Shown here: positions 17,388 through 28,859 of the stretch, in pieces
Position numbering within the stretch: position 1 is the first letter of the stretch
Layout: every line of letters begins with the position of its first letter
NCBI RefSeq assembly: GCF_009707865.1
Contig: NZ_WMBA01000032.1
Location: 1-64,000, forward strand
DNA: 64,000 nt
Direction of reading: 5' to 3'
From: Amycolatopsis pithecellobii
Lineage (GTDB): Bacteria > Actinomycetota > Actinomycetes > Mycobacteriales > Pseudonocardiaceae
Translations under genes and position numbers: made by a program
Notes under the pieces: model-generated
The model's database searches: none
Told to the model about the DNA's origin: nothing
What the model saw: only the letters and a program-made list of their open reading frames with translations

Positions 17388-18433
17388 TGTCCCGGATCAT
17401 CATGGGCATCGAGAGCTCCTGCGACGAGACCGGCGTCGGCCTGGTCCGGTTGCACGATGACGGCGCCGTCGAACTGCTCGCCGACGAGGTGGCCTCCAGT
17501 GTCGAGCAGCACGCACGTTTCGGTGGCGTGGTGCCCGAAGTGGCCAGCAGGGCACACCTCGAGGCCATGGTGCCCACCGCGAACCGTGCCTTTGAAGCCG
17601 CTGACCTCAAACTGTCCGATGTGGACGCGATCGCGGTAACCGCCGGCCCAGGGCTCGCAGGCGCGCTGCTCGTCGGGGTCTCCGCGGCCAAGGCCTATGC
17701 GGCGGCGCTCGGCGTGCCGCTCTATGGCGTCAACCACCTCGCCGGTCATATCGCCGTTGACACACTGCAGCATGGGCCACTGCCCACGCCGAGTCTGGCG
17801 CTGCTCGTCTCCGGCGGGCACACGCAGCTGCTGCGCGTCGACGACATCGCCACGACCATCACGGAGCTCGGGTCCACTGTGGACGATGCGGCGGGTGAGG
17901 CCTACGACAAGGTCGCGCGTGTGCTTGGCCTGCCGTATCCAGGTGGCCCACCCATCGACAAGGCGGCCAAGCAGGGGAACCCGGCGGCGATCGCCTTCCC
18001 CCGCGGCATGACGGGACCTCGGGACGCGAAGTTCGATTTTTCGTTCTCCGGCTTGAAGACCGCCGTCGCCCGCTGGGTCGAGGGCGCGGAACGTCGCGGC
18101 GAGGAAATCCCGGTGAACGACGTCGCGGCCTCGTTCCAGGAAGCCGTCGCCGATGTGCTGACCGCGAAGGCGGTGCGCGCGGCGAAGGAATCCGGCATCG
18201 GCACGCTCGTCATTTCGGGTGGGGTCGCGGCCAACTCCCGGCTTTCCGAGTTGGCGCGCGAGCGCTGCGAGGCGGCCGGTATCGAATTGCGCGTGCCGAG
18301 GCCGAGGCTGTGTACCGACAACGGCGCGATGATCGCGGCGCTGGGCGCCCACGTCGTGGCGGCGGGCGTGAAACAGTCCTCTTTGGACATATCCGCGAAT
18401 CCCGCGTTGCCGGTGGACACCGTCTCGATCTGA
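17387..18433 (+). CDS. tsaD: tRNA N6-adenosine threonylcarbamoyltransferase TsaD
   Basis: TsaD transfers the threonylcarbamoyl group to A37 of tRNA. The 348-residue product starts at ATG 17387, preceded by AGGAGG with a 7-base gap; a TTG three bases earlier is less likely. The metal-binding His pair is His117 and His121 in NHLAGHI. The ASKHA nucleotide-binding loops [31 protein letters not shown] and [10 protein letters not shown] are all present. Three GTCCNNTNTGGAC words occur in this gene (17614, 17872, 18376). Confidence 0.97.
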   Translation: MSRIIMGIESSCDETGVGLVRLHDDGAVELLADEVASSVEQHARFGGVVPEVASRAHLEAMVPTANRAFEAADLKLSDVDAIAVTAGPGLAGALLVGVSAAKAYAAALGVPLYGVNHLAGHIAVDTLQHGPLPTPSLALLVSGGHTQLLRVDDIATTITELGSTVDDAAGEAYDKVARVLGLPYPGGPPIDKAAKQGNPAAIAFPRGMTGPRDAKFDFSFSGLKTAVARWVEGAERRGEEIPVNDVAASFQEAVADVLTAKAVRAAKESGIGTLVISGGVAANSRLSELARERCEAAGIELRVPRPRLCTDNGAMIAALGAHVVAAGVKQSSLDISANPALPVDTVSI

Positions 18434-18646
18434 CTGGGTGCTGTTCACGCATTCCAGTTCACACGCGGGCGGCCGGTGAAGGAACCCCGAATCCGTCCGC
18501 CTGTGGACAACTGGGTGCTTGTGGACAACTCCAGGGCTGGACCACGCTCGGCTCCCAATGATCGAGAAAACTCCTCACGATCGCGGACCCAGGCAGGTGA
18601 ACTCCATCCGGCCTGTGAGCAGTGGAACCCGACCCTCCTTGCGCGG
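18434..18646. other. Spacer between tsaD and the groES control region
   Basis: No gene is visible. Two copies of TGTGGACAA, the reverse complement of the actinobacterial DnaA-box word TTGTCCACA, lie at 18502-18510 and 18520-18528. Confidence 0.55.
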
Positions 18647-18673
18647 CTAGCACTCGCGTGGATAGAGTGCTAA
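18647..18673. promoter_or_regulatory. CIRCE operator for HrcA upstream of groES
   Basis: The element has arms CTAGCACTC and GAGTGCTAA separated by nine bases, matching the CIRCE consensus (TTAGCACTC-N9-GAGTGCTAA) at all but the first base. HrcA represses chaperonin genes from such sites in actinobacteria. It lies about 110 bases before the groES start. Confidence 0.93.
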
Positions 18674-18781
18674 TTGCACGGCACCGCACACGCCCCGGCA
18701 CCCGCGACGGCGGGGGTGGTAGGCGCCAAAACCTGTAAGTACACCTGCCAACGCTTTCGACGACCCGTGGAGGTCAACCCG

Positions 18782-19075
18782 GTGAGCGTGAACATCAAAC
18801 CGCTCGAGGACAAGATCGTTGTCCAGACGAGCGAGGCCGAGGAGACGACGGCTTCCGGTCTCGTCATCCCCGACACCGCCAAGGAAAAGCCCCAGGAGGG
18901 CAAGGTTCTGGCCGTGGGCCCGGGCCGCGTCGACGACAAGGGCAACCGCATCCCCGTGGATGTGGCGGTCGGCGACGTCGTCATCTACTCCAAGTACGGC
19001 GGCACCGAGGTCAAGTACAACGGTGAGGACTACTTGATCCTGTCCGCTCGCGACGTGCTGGCCGTCGTCAACTGA
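18782..19075 (+). CDS. groES: Co-chaperonin GroES
   Basis: The 97-residue product forms the heptameric lid of the chaperonin. It contains [13 protein letters not shown], the mobile loop region [22 protein letters not shown] and the [25 protein letters not shown] core. The GTG at 18782 follows GGAGG by 8 bases; a second GTG two codons on is possible. It is controlled by the CIRCE element and separated from groEL by a strong hairpin. Confidence 0.97.
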   Translation: MSVNIKPLEDKIVVQTSEAEETTASGLVIPDTAKEKPQEGKVLAVGPGRVDDKGNRIPVDVAVGDVVIYSKYGGTEVKYNGEDYLILSARDVLAVVN

Positions 19076-19092
19076 CACCAGCCCACGCATCG

Positions 19093-20766
<1,674 letters not shown>

Positions 20767-20780
20767 TCTCGCGCCACCAG

Positions 20781-20819
20781 AAATGGGGCGGCATCCCGGC
20801 CGGGATACCGCCCCATTTT
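20781..20819. terminator. Bidirectional terminator after groEL
   Basis: Long arms (AAATGGGGCGG... and ...CCGCCCCATTTT) with the inner palindrome ATCCCGGCCGGGAT form a near-perfect hairpin ending in T's. It lies 15 bases after the groEL stop. Confidence 0.9.
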
Positions 20820-20830
20820 GTACGGTTCAG

Positions 20831-20870
20831 GAAAAAAGGGGTGGCGCCCCTGCGACGCCACCCCTTTTCC
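20831..20870. terminator. Second convergent terminator between groEL and the WhiB gene
   Basis: Arms GAAAAAAGGGGTGGCG and CGCCACCCCTTTTCC flank a 9-base loop. A-rich and T-rich ends allow function on both strands. It lies 6 bases past the minus-strand WhiB stop. Confidence 0.88.
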
Positions 20871-20876
20871 TCCCCC

Positions 20877-21179
20877 TCACTGGCCGGAAAGACTCAACTC
20901 GCGCTTACCGGTCTTGAGGATGTTCTCTCGCTCTGACTCGGAAAGACCGCCCCAGATGCCGTACGGCTCATGCACGGCCAGTGCATGCGCCCGGCACAAC
21001 CGCAGTACCGGGCACGACTGGCAAATCGCTTTCGCCCGGGCCTCCCGTCGCGCCCTGGCCGGCCCACGCTCCCCGTCGGGATGGAAGAAAGCAGCACTGT
21101 CCATCCCCCGGCAGGACCCCTCCAGCTGCCAGTCCCAGATATCGGCATTGGGTCCTGGAAGCCTGCGCGTGTCTGCCAT
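20877..21179 (-). CDS. whiD: WhiB-family iron-sulfur regulator, WhiD/WhiB3-like
   Basis: The 100-residue product starts at ATG 21179, preceded by GGAGG with an 8-base gap. The four iron-sulfur ligands are Cys23, Cys53, Cys56 and Cys62 (C-x29-C-x2-C-x5-C), followed by the WhiB turn GIWGG (74-78) and a basic tail (ILKTGKRELSLSGQ). WhiB proteins bind a redox- and NO-sensitive 4Fe-4S cluster and usually act with the main sigma factor. Position decides the subgroup: whiD lies between groEL1 and bldM in Streptomyces, and whiB3 next to groEL1 in mycobacteria. WhiD is needed for spore maturation; WhiB3 is a redox regulator. Confidence 0.9.
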   Translation of the reverse strand: MADTRRLPGPNADIWDWQLEGSCRGMDSAAFFHPDGERGPARARREARAKAICQSCPVLRLCRAHALAVHEPYGIWGGLSESERENILKTGKRELSLSGQ

Positions 21180-21405
21180 CGTGACCGCCTCCGTAATTCG
21201 GTCGGATCCCCTCGTTGTCGCACTGGCAACTACTCCATTCGGTGCAACGGCGGTAACGTTAGAAGCGCGCCAATAGTTGTTCAAGGAATTCGGTCGGATT
21301 CATCCTTTGGATGTCCCCCGCAAGCGTGAGCAGGCGATCTTTCCCTGGTCCGGGCGCATAACCTCCAGGTTGCTGGGTAGTCGTACGTCCGCGATATTTG
21401 AGCGA
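21180..21405. promoter_or_regulatory. Divergent control region between the WhiB and MerR-like genes
   Basis: These 226 bases contain both promoters. The stretch is more AT-rich than the flanks, but I cannot assign -35/-10 boxes with confidence. Confidence 0.45.
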
Positions 21406-22311
21406 ATGGATCGCGCACGGCAGCCAGAGCCGACGATGCCGGTGGCCGCGGTGGCCCGGCGGCTCGGCGTTGCCCCCGCCACGCTCCGCACGTGGGACCG
21501 GCGATACGGACTCGGCCCCAGCAGGCACACCGGCGGCAAGCACCGTCGCTACGGCGCCGCCGACATCCGCCGTCTCGAGTTGATGCAACGCGCATTGCTG
21601 CGAGGTGCCTCGACGGCGGAAGCCGCTCACTTCGCGCTCGAGGCCACGATCACGGACATACCGGCGGAGACGTCACACGGCGTGCGCGCGGCGCCGGATC
21701 GCTCCGTCGCGCGCCGACTGCGGGGTGCCGCGCTGGCCATGGATGCCCTCGCGACCCAGCGACTGCTGGCGGCGGCCATCGCGGACGCCGGCGCGGTGGC
21801 GGCCTGGGAGATCGTCATCGAGCCGGTGCTGACCGCGTTCGGGGCGGGCTGGCATGGCACGCACGCCGGCGCCGAGGCCGAGTACCTGCTGTCCGAATCC
21901 GTGCTCGCCGCGTTGATCCGGGCGACCCCGCTGCTGGAGCAGCCGCGTAACGCCCGGCCGGTGCTGCTCAGCGCGGTCCCGGAAGAGCGGGGCGCCCTGC
22001 CGCTCTATGCGCTCGCCGCGGGCCTCGCGGAGCGGGGCATCAGCGTCCAGCTCTTCGGGACCCCGCCACCGGCCGAGGTGCTCGCCGTCGCGGTCCGCCG
22101 CAGCGCGCCCGCCGCGGTCGTCCTGCGTGCCCAGCGCACCACCATGGCCGACGGTGGGTTGTTTTCACGCTTGTCGCGAGGTCACCAGCGTGGCCGGTTG
22201 TTCGCGTGGGGGCCAGGCTGGGCCGGGACCCGGTTGCCCGGAAAGGTCGAGTTGCTACCGGACCTGCGTGAGGCCGCCGAGCGGATCGAGTACGTCTTAC
22301 TGGGCCGCTAG
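21406..22311 (+). CDS. MerR-type regulator with degenerate cobalamin-binding-like domains
   Basis: The 301-residue product starts at ATG 21406. A MerR winged helix comes first (VAAVARRLGVAPATLRTWDRRYGLGPSRHTGGKHRRY in outline, about 12-50). A helical cap follows (AWEIVIEPVLTAFGAGWHG, about 130-160) and then a Rossmann-like half (RPVLLSAVPEERGALPL...). This is the architecture of B12-dependent photoregulators such as LitR/CarH. The cap His motif reads EAEY instead of an E-H pair, and the lower-ligand segment reads EERGAL without His. Cobalamin binding is therefore doubtful. The next gene begins 9 bases downstream. Confidence 0.75.
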   Translation: MDRARQPEPTMPVAAVARRLGVAPATLRTWDRRYGLGPSRHTGGKHRRYGAADIRRLELMQRALLRGASTAEAAHFALEATITDIPAETSHGVRAAPDRSVARRLRGAALAMDALATQRLLAAAIADAGAVAAWEIVIEPVLTAFGAGWHGTHAGAEAEYLLSESVLAALIRATPLLEQPRNARPVLLSAVPEERGALPLYALAAGLAERGISVQLFGTPPPAEVLAVAVRRSAPAAVVLRAQRTTMADGGLFSRLSRGHQRGRLFAWGPGWAGTRLPGKVELLPDLREAAERIEYVLLGR

Positions 22312-22320
22312 ATTGCCTTC

Positions 22321-23142
22321 GTGTCCTGCGCAGAACTGCGGCGGGCGGCCTTCGGTGACTTACCGGCGATGCCGTCCGGCGCTCCCCAGTCGCCGCACGC
22401 GAAGCTGCTGGCGGCGATCGTGCTCGGTGCGCAGGGCCGGTACGCCGGTGCGGCGACTTTGCTGGACGAAGTCGCCCGAGGCCGGAATCAGATGCTGGCC
22501 TCGCTTGCCTTGTCGACATTCGCCTCGCATCGGCGTCAGCTCGGCGGGCATCGTGCTGCCTTCGGGCCGGACGGCGCGGCGCTCCGACTCGTGACCGGGC
22601 TGTCCGGCGCCGAGGACGAGGATGGGATCGATGTCGAGGGCGCGCGAGCGGATGCGCTGCTGGGACTGGCCGCGGACAACCTCGGCGTCGGCCGGTTGGC
22701 TCTGGCCCGGCGCCTCTTGGCCCGGGTGACACCGCGAAACTGGCGGTCGAAGGTCCGGCTCGGCTGGATCACCGCCGAAATGGCGTTGGCCGGCGGAGAG
22801 CCGGTGAGCGCGGTGGGCCCGGCCGAGGATGCGCTCGCGTTCGCGATCGCGGCGCAGGCGCGGAGGCATATCGTGAAATCGCAGCTCGTGCTGGCTGCTG
22901 CGCTGGGCGCGACGGGGAAGCGGGAACGAGCGGTGCACCTCATCGACGAAGCACTCGCCGTGACGGACAAATTCACACTACGCTCGTTGAGTTGGCCTGC
23001 CGGATTGCTTGCCGCCGAGCACAGACCTGATGCGCGCGGCCGGGATCGATCCAGGGTCGACCTGGTGTTGCACGCTGTGTTACTACGAACTGACCCCGAC
23101 GGGAGGCGGCTGGCGAGTGAATCGCCTTGGGTCCCGGCGTGA
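22321..23142 (+). CDS. Conserved helical (TPR-like) protein of unknown function
   Basis: This 273-residue product starts with GTG, 9 bases after the MerR-like gene. It is Ala/Leu/Arg rich with a helical-pair periodicity resembling degenerate tetratricopeptide repeats: AAIVLGAQGRYAGAATLLDEV, LGLAADNLGVGRLALARRLL, and LVLAAALGATGKRERAVHLIDEAL. No enzyme motif, signal peptide or membrane segment is visible. Its place between whiB and sigD corresponds to the position of a hypothetical protein of similar size in mycobacteria, so it may be the positional orthologue. A function in the regulatory block is only inferred. Confidence 0.7.
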   Translation: MSCAELRRAAFGDLPAMPSGAPQSPHAKLLAAIVLGAQGRYAGAATLLDEVARGRNQMLASLALSTFASHRRQLGGHRAAFGPDGAALRLVTGLSGAEDEDGIDVEGARADALLGLAADNLGVGRLALARRLLARVTPRNWRSKVRLGWITAEMALAGGEPVSAVGPAEDALAFAIAAQARRHIVKSQLVLAAALGATGKRERAVHLIDEALAVTDKFTLRSLSWPAGLLAAEHRPDARGRDRSRVDLVLHAVLLRTDPDGRRLASESPWVPA

Positions 23143-23283
23143 TGCCGGTTGGAGCACTCGAGGTGGCCATACCGACATCCGGGCGAAGATCTTCCAAAAA
23201 AAGCCACCGGATCGTGTCAAGGTTCGGCCTAAAGCGTCCGATAGGGGATATGGAAGGTCACCCGGCTGCAGGAAGGAAACCCC

Positions 23284-23880
23284 GTGACTACGGTCTTGAT
23301 CTGCGACGACCGACGCAGTGTCCGCGAAGGGCTCACCCGCGTGATGTCTGCTGTTCCCGGCGTCAGTCGCATCGACTGCGTAGCGCACGGTGACGAGTTG
23401 CTGGCCAGGTATTCGCGACAGCCGGTGGACGTCGTCCTCGTCGGCACCCAGCGCGCGATGCCGGCCGGGGTGGAGGCGACTCGGCGGTTGGTGTCCGCCA
23501 ATCCCCAGGCGAACGTGATCGTCTTCGGCGCGCCCGACGATGCCTCCAGCATCGCCGCCGCGATCGCCGGTGGCGCCCGCGGTTACCTGAGGTGGGACGC
23601 CTCTCGACCCGAACTCGTGGCCGCACTCGCGCACACGCTGGCGAGCACCTCGGTACCCGCGCCACGCCAGCCCGCCGATCCCGGCGTTCAGCTCACCGAG
23701 CGCGAACTCCAGGTGCTGCGGGGGATGAGTCAGGGCAAGAGCAACGGCCAAATCGGCCGCGAGCTCTACCTGTCGGAGGACACCGTGAAGACGCATGCCC
23801 GCCGGCTGTTCCGCAAGCTGGGTGTGCGGGACCGCGCGCAGGCGGTCGCCCACGGCTTCCGCCGCGGGCTCGTGTCCTGA
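23284..23880 (+). CDS. bldM: BldM-like orphan atypical response regulator
   Basis: The 198-residue product has a receiver-like domain (1-120) and a LuxR/FixJ helix-turn-helix (about 137-198: LTERELQVLRGMSQGKSNGQIGRELYLSEDTVKTHARRLFRKLG). The DNA-binding part closely matches Streptomyces BldM, a developmental regulator working as a homodimer or with WhiI. The acidic pair Asp8-Asp9 is kept, but the phosphoacceptor position is Gly54 and the usual Lys of GYLxKDAS is Trp (GYLRWDAS), so phosphorylation is excluded. The GTG start follows AGGAAGG. The whiD-bldM-sigma-guaB order matches Streptomyces. Confidence 0.88.
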   Translation: MTTVLICDDRRSVREGLTRVMSAVPGVSRIDCVAHGDELLARYSRQPVDVVLVGTQRAMPAGVEATRRLVSANPQANVIVFGAPDDASSIAAAIAGGARGYLRWDASRPELVAALAHTLASTSVPAPRQPADPGVQLTERELQVLRGMSQGKSNGQIGRELYLSEDTVKTHARRLFRKLGVRDRAQAVAHGFRRGLVS

Positions 23881-23961
23881 TGAAAGCCTTTTTCTGACTA
23901 TCTTTCATGTTGTAAGCTGCGTAAGTCGTTGAATTCTTGAACACCTTCGCGTGAGCTCGCC

Positions 23962-23988
23962 GGCGCACCCTGGAAACCGGGGTGCGCC
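23962..23988 (+). terminator. Hairpin downstream of bldM
   Basis: Perfect nine-base arms GGCGCACCC and GGGTGCGCC enclose TGGAAACCG. It lies 82 bases after the bldM stop and 127 before the sigD start. No T-run follows. It probably ends the bldM transcript. Confidence 0.65.
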
Positions 23989-24114
23989 CATGGCGACCGT
24001 ACGCAGACGATGTCGACGCCGAGCGGTACGGTGGGCATCACCGGTGCGAGGGACATCGATCTCGCGTGCCGCCATTTTGTACGCCTACACGTAACGCTGG
24101 GACTGTTGTCTGCG

Positions 24115-24687
24115 ATGGGCACTGTGGGGGACGGACTGGAGGAGTCGGTCGCCGCCGCCGTCGAGGGAGATCCTCAGGCGACCGAGCGACTGCTTGCCGC
24201 TATCCGTCCTCTAGTGGTGCGGTACTGCCGCGCCCGAGTTGGCCGGCAGGAGCGTTCGTTCGCTTCGGCGGATGACGTAGCTCAGGAGGTGTGTCTCGCG
24301 GTGCTCACGGCCCTGCCTTCGTACCGTGACCAAGGACGCCCGTTCCTGGCTTTCGTGTACGGCATCGCCCAGCACAAGGTGGCCGACGCGCATCGGGCAG
24401 CAGCCCGCAACCGCGCCGAGCCGGTGGCCGAGATCCCTGACGAGATCGAAGGGGATGTCGGCCCGGAGCAGCATGCCCTGCAAGGGGAGCTGAACCAGCG
24501 CATGGCCCAGTTGCTGCGGGTGCTGCCGGACAAACAACGCGAGATCGTCGTGCTGCGAGTGGTCGTGGGCTTGTCTGCTGAAGAGACCGCGGAAGCGGTC
24601 GACTCGACACCGGGCGCGGTCCGGGTCGCACAGCATCGAGCTCTCGCCCGGCTCCGAAAGGCGCTGGCGTCCGAGGAGGTGGCCTGA
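24115..24687 (+). CDS. sigD: RNA polymerase sigma factor SigD (ECF type)
   Basis: This ECF sigma factor has region 2 in RYCRARVGRQERSFASADDVAQEVCLAVLTALPSYRDQ (outline) with FVYGIAQHKVADAHRAAARNRAEP, and region 4 in LLRVLPDKQREIVVLRVVVGLSAEETAEAVDSTPGAVRVAQHRALARL. It strongly resembles Mycobacterium tuberculosis SigD, including GRPFLAF.YGIA. The ATG at 24115 gives 190 residues; an upstream ATG at 24010 is in frame but adds a non-conserved leader. The anti-sigma gene begins at the base after the stop, so the pair is co-expressed. Confidence 0.92.
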   Translation: MGTVGDGLEESVAAAVEGDPQATERLLAAIRPLVVRYCRARVGRQERSFASADDVAQEVCLAVLTALPSYRDQGRPFLAFVYGIAQHKVADAHRAAARNRAEPVAEIPDEIEGDVGPEQHALQGELNQRMAQLLRVLPDKQREIVVLRVVVGLSAEETAEAVDSTPGAVRVAQHRALARLRKALASEEVA

Positions 24688-25635
24688 GTGACCGACCGCG
24701 ACAGCCGCGACGAGATCAGACGTGAGCTCGGTGGGTACGACGACACGATGAGTGCGTCGCAGGCCGCGTTCGAGGCCGACCTGTCCGCCGTGCACGCCGA
24801 TGACGCATTGCTGGACGCGCTCGGTGGTTCCGACCCCAAGGTGGCGGACGACCTCGGCGACCAGGAACTCAACGCGCTGCTACTGGCCTGGCGACGTGAC
24901 ATCGACAGTGAACCGCTCGCCGAGCTTGTCGACACCGACACCGCCGTCACCACCGTGAAGACCGCGGCGATGGCGCAGAAACACGGGCAGCGCGCCCGCA
25001 AGCGCCGCGCCCTCGTGCCGGTGGCGGTCGCCGCCGCCGTGCTCGCCATCGCATTCAGCGGCACCAGCATCGCCGCGCGCGGCGCTCAGCCAGGCGACGC
25101 CTTGTGGGGCCTCACGAAGGTCCTCTACTCCGACCACGCCCGCTCGGTCGAGGCCGCCTCCGCGGCGCGTACCGATCTGCAGCAGGCGAGCATCGCGCTG
25201 TCCCAGGGGCGTATTGCCGAGGCGCAGCAGGCGCTGGCCGAGGCGGCGGCGAAGTTGTCGCAGGTCTCCTCGGAGGACAACCTGGCCCAGCTGATGCGTG
25301 AGCACCAGCAGTTGACGGCGATGCTCACGCAGCCGTCCCCGCCTTCGACCACGGAGCCGTCGTCGCCGGAGCCGCCGACGTCCCAGGCGGCTTCCTCGAC
25401 CACGAGCACGCCGTCGCCGACGACGACAACCACGACGCGGCCGCCGAGCAGCACGAGCACGCCGTCGTCATCGGAAACGCCGACCTCGACACCGCCCACC
25501 ACGGAGAGCAGTTCGGCATCCGCGGCGGGGACGGGTGGCAGCACGATGCGCTACGACACGTCCGATTCGAACGGCGGACCGGCTCCCGCGCAGGCACCCG
25601 CCTCGGTGGGCACGGCGGGCACCACGGGCAACTGA
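24688..25635 (+). CDS. rsdA: Anti-sigma-D factor RsdA
   Basis: The 315-residue product follows sigD without a gap. Its N-terminal cytoplasmic part holds the sigma-binding region (about 36-75: HADDALLDALGGSDP and LNALLLAWRRDI). A single membrane helix lies at about 108-127. A Ser/Thr/Pro-rich extracytoplasmic tail, with many Thr and PSS/TPS runs, ends in AGTTGN. RsdA inhibits SigD until it is cleaved or degraded. The match in order, size and architecture with the mycobacterial sigD-rsdA pair is clear. The regulated signal is not visible here. Confidence 0.88.
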   Translation: MTDRDSRDEIRRELGGYDDTMSASQAAFEADLSAVHADDALLDALGGSDPKVADDLGDQELNALLLAWRRDIDSEPLAELVDTDTAVTTVKTAAMAQKHGQRARKRRALVPVAVAAAVLAIAFSGTSIAARGAQPGDALWGLTKVLYSDHARSVEAASAARTDLQQASIALSQGRIAEAQQALAEAAAKLSQVSSEDNLAQLMREHQQLTAMLTQPSPPSTTEPSSPEPPTSQAASSTTSTPSPTTTTTTRPPSSTSTPSSSETPTSTPPTTESSSASAAGTGGSTMRYDTSDSNGGPAPAQAPASVGTAGTTGN

Positions 25636-25658
25636 GCCGGGGCCAGTCCGCCAGTAGC

Positions 25659-27639
<1,981 letters not shown>

Positions 27640-27671
27640 CGGGCCTGCAGCACACGAGAGGGGATCCGCAC

Positions 27672-28802
27672 GTGCGGGATCTGGTCGAGATCGGAATGGG
27701 ACGTACCGCGCGACGCGCGTACGACCTCGACGACGTGGAGATCGTCCCGTCGCGCCGGACGCGGTCGTCCGCGGTGGTGTCCACCACCTGGCAGATCGAT
27801 GCCTACCGCTTCGATCTGCCGCTCGTCACGCACCCGACCGACGCGATCGTGTCGCCGGCCACCGCGGTGGAGATCGGGAAGCTCGGCGGGCTCGGCGTGC
27901 TCAACGCGGAGGGTATGTGGGCGCGGCACCGGGACGTCGAAGGCGCGATGCGGCGTCTGCTCGACACGGTGAAGGACGAGGACCCGACCGCGCTGGTACG
28001 GGTGCTGCAGGAACTGCACTCGGCGCCGGTCCAGCCGGAGCTGCTGGACGAGGCGCTGCGTACGGTGCGCGAATCCGGGGTGACGGTCGCCGCGCGGGTG
28101 AGCCCGCAGCGTGCCGCCGAGCTGACCCCGCACCTGATCGCCGCCGGGGTGGAGGTTCTGGTCGTGCAGGGCACGATCATCTCGGCCGAGCACGTCTCGG
28201 GTGACTCGGATCCGCTCAACCTCAAGGAGTTCATCGGCGGGCTCGATGTGCCGGTGATCGCCGGCGGGGTCACCGACTACCGCACGGCGATGCATCTGAT
28301 GCGTACCGGCGCGGCCGGGGTGATCGTCGGGCACGGCTACACGCCGGGCATCACGAGCACGGACCGGGTGCTGGGCATCGGCGTGCCGATGGCGACCGCC
28401 ATCATCGACGCGGCCGCGGCCCGCCGCGACTACCTCGACGAGACCGGTGGCCGCTACGTGCACGTCCTGGCCGACGGCGGGATGACGTCCTCCGGTGACA
28501 TCGCGAAGGCGATCGCTTGTGGCGCGGACGCGGTCATGCTGGGCGCGCCGCTCGCGGCGTCTACGGCCGCGCCGGGGCACGGGCTGTATTGGACCGCGGC
28601 GGCGGCGCACCCGTCGTTGCCGCGTTCGCGAGTGGCCGCGGGGCCTGAGATCGAGGTGGATCTGCGGACGTTGCTGTACGGCCCATCTTCGGATCCTGAC
28701 GGGGCGGTCAATCTGTTCGGCGCGCTGCGCCGGGCGATGGCGAAGACCGGGTACTCAGACCTCAAGGAGTTCCAGCGGGTCGGCCTGTCCGTCCGGCGCT
28801 GA
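27672..28802 (+). CDS. guaB3: GuaB3, IMP dehydrogenase-family protein
   Basis: The 376-residue protein has the IMPDH barrel without CBS domains. It starts with GTG after GAGGGG. The N-terminus (MRDLVEIGMGRTARRAYDLDDVEIVPSRRTR) is that of the actinobacterial GuaB3 group. ADGGMTSSGDIAKAIACGADAVMLGAP is the conserved phosphate-binding segment. The stretch aligned with the catalytic loop reads VVQGTIISAEH, with no Cys where IMPDH has GSICTTR, so classical IMPDH chemistry is not expected. Its in vivo reaction is unsettled. Confidence 0.88.
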   Translation: MRDLVEIGMGRTARRAYDLDDVEIVPSRRTRSSAVVSTTWQIDAYRFDLPLVTHPTDAIVSPATAVEIGKLGGLGVLNAEGMWARHRDVEGAMRRLLDTVKDEDPTALVRVLQELHSAPVQPELLDEALRTVRESGVTVAARVSPQRAAELTPHLIAAGVEVLVVQGTIISAEHVSGDSDPLNLKEFIGGLDVPVIAGGVTDYRTAMHLMRTGAAGVIVGHGYTPGITSTDRVLGIGVPMATAIIDAAAARRDYLDETGGRYVHVLADGGMTSSGDIAKAIACGADAVMLGAPLAASTAAPGHGLYWTAAAAHPSLPRSRVAAGPEIEVDLRTLLYGPSSDPDGAVNLFGALRRAMAKTGYSDLKEFQRVGLSVRR

Positions 28803-28859
28803 AACCCGTCGGTAACTTACCGCTGGTGAGAAGTTGGCTCCGGCGCTACGCTTTTATGT

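Noticed and set aside
24010-24114. Upstream extension of sigD from ATG 24010
   Set aside because: The extra residues show no sigma-factor features and lie in what looks like leader sequence. The start cannot be fixed without transcript data, so it is mentioned only as an alternative.
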